Assembly (NCBI GenBank): GCA_000432515.1
Contig: HF996011.1
Coordinates: 1 to 8,856, forward strand
Direction of reading: 5' to 3'
Length of the DNA stretch: 8,856 bases
DNA from: Bacteroides sp. CAG:545
Lineage (GTDB): Bacteria > Bacteroidota > Bacteroidia > Bacteroidales > UBA932
The position numbers were made by a program, and so were the translations under genes. Of this stretch, positions 6,818 to 8,856 are shown in pieces. The notes beneath the pieces were generated by a model. That model was not told where the DNA came from. It made no database searches and was given only the letters and a program-made list of their open reading frames with translations. Position 1 is the stretch's first letter. Every line of letters begins with the position of its first letter.

Positions 6818-6863
6818 GAGAGAGACCTGCGGCTATGATGCTGTCGGCCTCTCTCTTTTTTTT
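6818..6863 (+). terminator. Rho-independent terminator after the ferredoxin gene
   Basis: GAGAGAGACC at 6818-6827 pairs with GGCCTCTCTC at 6846-6855 with one internal A-C mismatch, followed directly by eight T (6856-6863). An upstream segment CCGACA (6811-6816) is also the exact complement of TGTCGG (6842-6847), which overlaps the inner part of the terminator stem, so a competing fold is possible. Confidence 0.9.
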
Positions 6864-6944
6864 GTGCTCTAAAATGTATTGAATTTAGAAAAATATTCAT
6901 ATATTAGCAGGTTGTTTGATGGTTAATTACTTAATAATTAGATA

Positions 6945-8372
6945 ATGAAACTTTCTATTTTTAACACTCTCCGTGCGGCAGCCTATGCAGTTGCGGCCGG
7001 ACTCTTCGTTACTGCGGCAGTAGGATGCGATCCTTCAAGCAGTAATGACAAATCACTTTCAGTTTCTGACAGGTCAGTCATTCTCGATGGTGAAGGCGGC
7101 TCTCAGAAAATTTCAGTTTCAGCAAACGGCGTGTCATGGATTGCCACAGCTGCTGATTCTTGGGTAAAGGTAACTCCTCAGTCAGGAACCGGTGACTCAT
7201 TTGTAGTAGTTTCCGCTGAAGCGAACAATACGGCTGAAATGAGAACTTCTTCCATTACTTTTGAGGCTCCAGGCGTAAGTCCGGTTGTAGTTTCAGTTCT
7301 TCAGAACGAAGGCTCAGGCTCTTCTGTCAGCGGCTCCGGCTATGAAGTGAAGAGCGTTATGTTCGCTTACTATGGTGACGGCCTTAACACTGGCGGAAAA
7401 CTTGCTAATGTTGCTGTCTGCCTGTTCAATCAGGTTCCTAATGAGACCACCGGTAAATTCCAGAGTTATCCTCTGAAGGTCGTTGAACTTGTTACCAGTG
7501 TGCCTTTCAGTGATAACTACGAGACTGCTTGCAAGTCAGTTCTCGGTCATTCATACAAGACAAGCAAAACCGATAAGGAATATACTATCAATATCGCGAA
7601 TTCATATTATGCCAATATGATTTCTGAAAGCAATACAGATGAGAAGGCGGTCGTTTCCGCTGAGCTTACTGTATCTGAATTCCAGTCGAACGGTACTGTT
7701 AAAGTTTCCTACAATGTGACATTTGATGACAAATCCACAATGAGTGGAGTGTTTGAGAGTGACAAGGTTTTCTTTGCGGACTACAGCAAGGCTGCTGATT
7801 CTACATTGGAAAGTGACATAAATCCTGTATTTACAAGTGCGACGGCAACAATATATGAGCTGGAAAAAGTAAAAGAATGTGCATTGGCCCTGGTTGATTT
7901 TACAGGTCCTACTTCTGATGGCCAGGATGTTCTTGCTCTTGGTGTTTATACTGATTATGCGGATCTTACTACACTTGATCTTTCAGGAACATATCCTTGT
8001 ATAGCTGATAATGCTGATCTTGTACCGAATACTTTTATTCCTGGTGCATTGAAAGATACAGATGACGGTAGGGTCAGACTGATTCCGACAATCTACTATC
8101 ATAACACATCTAAGGGTGTTACCGCGTATGCTGTTCCTCATTCTGGTTCAGTAGTGTTCGCTAAATCAGGTGAGAAATATGATGTAACATTCAATTTCAA
8201 AGATGGCAACGGCTTCGCTATCTCCGGTAAATGCACTATCAGTATCAGTGCGTCAGTCGGTAAACTCGGCACGTCTTCAGCAAGTCCATACTCAGTGAAG
8301 GTGGCTGATTTCGCCCGCAAATCTAACATCGGTGTTGCCAAACTCCCTTCAGTGAAGTTCGAAAGATTCTAA
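6945..8372 (+). CDS. BACON-domain lipoprotein with uncharacterised C-terminal region
   Basis: The 475-residue protein has a lipoprotein signal peptide: a hydrophobic stretch at about 10-25 and lipobox AVGC with lipidated Cys28, followed by a Ser/Asp-rich linker. Residues about 37-121 form one BACON domain (LSVSDRSVILDGEGGSQKIS, then SWIATAADSWVKVTP, ITFEA and a closing VVVSVLQN), a Bacteroidetes-associated Ig-like fold thought to bind carbohydrate or mucin or to act as a spacer. A Gly/Ser linker (122-132) leads to a region of about 340 residues, rich in Ser, Thr and beta-prone stretches, which I do not recognise. It is likely displayed on the outer membrane. Codon use is more T-rich than in the minus-strand cluster. 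The gene stands alone between two terminators; I find no convincing promoter in the 81-nt gap upstream. No SusC/SusD or enzyme is adjacent, so its partner is unknown. Confidence 0.88.
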   Translation: MKLSIFNTLRAAAYAVAAGLFVTAAVGCDPSSSNDKSLSVSDRSVILDGEGGSQKISVSANGVSWIATAADSWVKVTPQSGTGDSFVVVSAEANNTAEMRTSSITFEAPGVSPVVVSVLQNEGSGSSVSGSGYEVKSVMFAYYGDGLNTGGKLANVAVCLFNQVPNETTGKFQSYPLKVVELVTSVPFSDNYETACKSVLGHSYKTSKTDKEYTINIANSYYANMISESNTDEKAVVSAELTVSEFQSNGTVKVSYNVTFDDKSTMSGVFESDKVFFADYSKAADSTLESDINPVFTSATATIYELEKVKECALALVDFTGPTSDGQDVLALGVYTDYADLTTLDLSGTYPCIADNADLVPNTFIPGALKDTDDGRVRLIPTIYYHNTSKGVTAYAVPHSGSVVFAKSGEKYDVTFNFKDGNGFAISGKCTISISASVGKLGTSSASPYSVKVADFARKSNIGVAKLPSVKFERF

Positions 8373-8430
8373 TCAGAATACGTCATACGGCTTCGGGCCA
8401 GTCTTTTTGGCTACCGGGCTTAAACAATTT

Positions 8431-8467
8431 CAAGGTCGACCATTTTCCCCGGTCGGCCTTGTTTTTT
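8431..8467 (+). terminator. Rho-independent terminator after the BACON lipoprotein
   Basis: CAAGGTCGACC at 8431-8441 pairs with GGTCGGCCTTG at 8451-8461 (11 bp, one G-U pair, 9-nt loop), followed by six T at 8462-8467. It lies 58 nt after the lipoprotein stop. Confidence 0.93.
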
Positions 8468-8549
8468 CTGTCTAGTCCTGAAAAAGTTTACCGATGTTGA
8501 ACACGATGCGCAGCGCGTAATCGGCTATGTATTAGCATTTTAGACGTTT

Positions 8550-8582
8550 TCAGAGTTGCCAAAAATCCAACTCTGATTTTGG
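8550..8582. other. Two mutually exclusive hairpins
   Basis: TCAGAGTTG (8550-8558) and CAACTCTGA (8568-8576) form a perfect 9-bp stem with a 9-nt loop. That loop, CCAAAAATC (8559-8567), can instead pair with GATTTTGG (8575-8582), leaving one A bulged, which would break the first stem. The layout is attenuator-like, but no open reading frame with clear coding character follows on the plus strand, and the T-run is weak. Confidence 0.45.
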
Positions 8583-8630
8583 TTAAATGCTTGATATTCA
8601 GTTATTTGCAGGTTGCGCTACAAGTCGTCA

Positions 8631-8856
8631 TCAGACGACCGACCGGGTCCGGGTATTTGCGGCAGCAAATACGTGGAGGACGAAAAGGCCGCGCGGAGCG
8701 TCAGGGTTTGGGACAGAGTCCCAATAAAAAACAAGGCTGAGGGCCTGGTCCTCGCGGGGGCTTCTTGCTGCCGCACGTGCCATCTCTGCGTGGCTTTCCA
8801 TCACCGCAGTGGCTTCCCCTGCCCGCCAACTCCGGCCCGGCATCTGATGACCTGTC
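8631..8856 (-). CDS. Possible C-terminal end of an unidentified gene (partial)
   Basis: The minus-strand frame is open from the window edge to TGA at 8633-8631, giving at least 74 residues with an Ala/Arg-rich stretch (MESHAEMARAAARSPRED) and then FYWDSVPNPDAPRGLF. There is an ATG at 8843, but the frame continues above it, so a start may lie outside. I do not recognise the protein. The high GC of the region makes chance open frames more likely, and the frame reads through two of the perfect hairpins, which argues against ordinary coding. I list it because it is the only long open frame in the GC-rich edge. Confidence 0.25.
   Translation of the reverse strand, partial: TGHQMPGRSWRAGEATAVMESHAEMARAAARSPREDQALSLVFYWDSVPNPDAPRGLFVLHVFAAANTRTRSVV
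8653..8672. repeat. Perfect 8-bp hairpin with GGCA loop
   Basis: GTATTTGC at 8653-8660 and GCAAATAC at 8665-8672 are exact reverse complements around the tetraloop GGCA. Similar short perfect hairpins lie at 8624-8629/8634-8639 (GTCGTC/GACGAC, loop ATCA) and 8708-8714/8718-8724 (TTGGGAC/GTCCCAA, loop AGA). Confidence 0.6.

Larger units (their letters stand above)
8468..8856. other. Gene-poor right edge with composition shift
   Basis: No gene in this stretch can be confirmed. GC is about 35% at 8521-8580 and about 63% over 8641-8856 by hand count, a sharp change in roughly 60 bp. Perfect short hairpins recur at 8550-8576, 8624-8639, 8653-8672 and 8708-8724. A 9-bp inverted repeat, GTCATCAGA at 8627-8635 and TCTGATGAC at 8843-8851, brackets most of the GC-rich part. 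TATTTGC occurs as a direct repeat at 8603-8609 and 8654-8660. This could be the edge of an acquired element, a mobilisation/oriT-like region or a structured RNA; sequence alone does not decide. Confidence 0.5.

Noticed and set aside
6879..6918. Promoter for the lipoprotein (GTTGTTTG at 6911-6918)
   Set aside because: Only the TTTG part fits the -7 consensus and no -33 element stands at the right spacing.
8603..8660. TTTGC words as a possible CTnDOT-type integration site
   Set aside because: The known target consensus GTANNTTTGC is not matched in full at either TTTGC, and no integrase gene is in the window.

Overview
The window looks like chromosomal DNA from a member of the Bacteroidales (phylum Bacteroidota). 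The evidence is the family mix: a GSCFA protein, a multi-domain DUF1573 protein, a BACON-domain lipoprotein, a LysO-type exporter encoded as two overlapping half-genes, and a secreted GH2 glycosidase. Promoter-like sites also match the Bacteroides -7 consensus TAnnTTTG. I cannot name a genus from the sequence.

Layout. Positions 1-64 (minus strand) hold the first 21 codons of a gene that leaves the window, possibly an ECF-type sigma factor. Between it and the next gene, a perfect 10-bp inverted repeat (67-76 / 119-128) brackets a promoter-like TATCTTTG on the minus strand. From 6515 down to 156, seven genes run on the minus strand with short gaps or overlaps: DUF1573 secreted protein, His-rich heavy-metal exporter, PPC/DUF296 protein, GH2 glycosidase, GSCFA protein, and the N- and C-terminal halves of a LysO-type exporter. 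They probably form two units: 6515-3856 (gaps 4 and 10 nt) and 3790-156 (gaps 24 and 0 nt, then a 4-nt overlap), separated by 65 nt.

On the plus strand, a 58-residue ferredoxin with two [4Fe-4S] motifs (6620-6796) has its own promoter and a strong terminator. It is followed by a 475-residue BACON lipoprotein (6945-8372), which ends at a second strong terminator (8431-8467). The last 389 bases hold no gene I can confirm. Composition moves from about 35% GC (8521-8580) to about 63% GC (8641-8856), with several perfect hairpins and a minus-strand frame open to the window edge, so this may be the border of an acquired element.

How the genes fit together. DUF1573 protein, exporter and PPC protein are tightly spaced and plausibly co-transcribed. 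The exporter's histidine- and cysteine-rich loop, with an in-frame 42-bp tandem repeat, suggests metal binding, and the neighbouring PPC protein carries the family's three metal-binding histidines. The glycosidase, the GSCFA protein and the split LysO form a second group with no obvious shared pathway. No CRISPR array, rRNA, tRNA or recognisable transposase is present. The candidates for something new are the promoter-bracketing inverted repeat, the exporter/PPC pairing, a strong CATTG/CAATG word bias in the minus-strand cluster, and the structured right edge.
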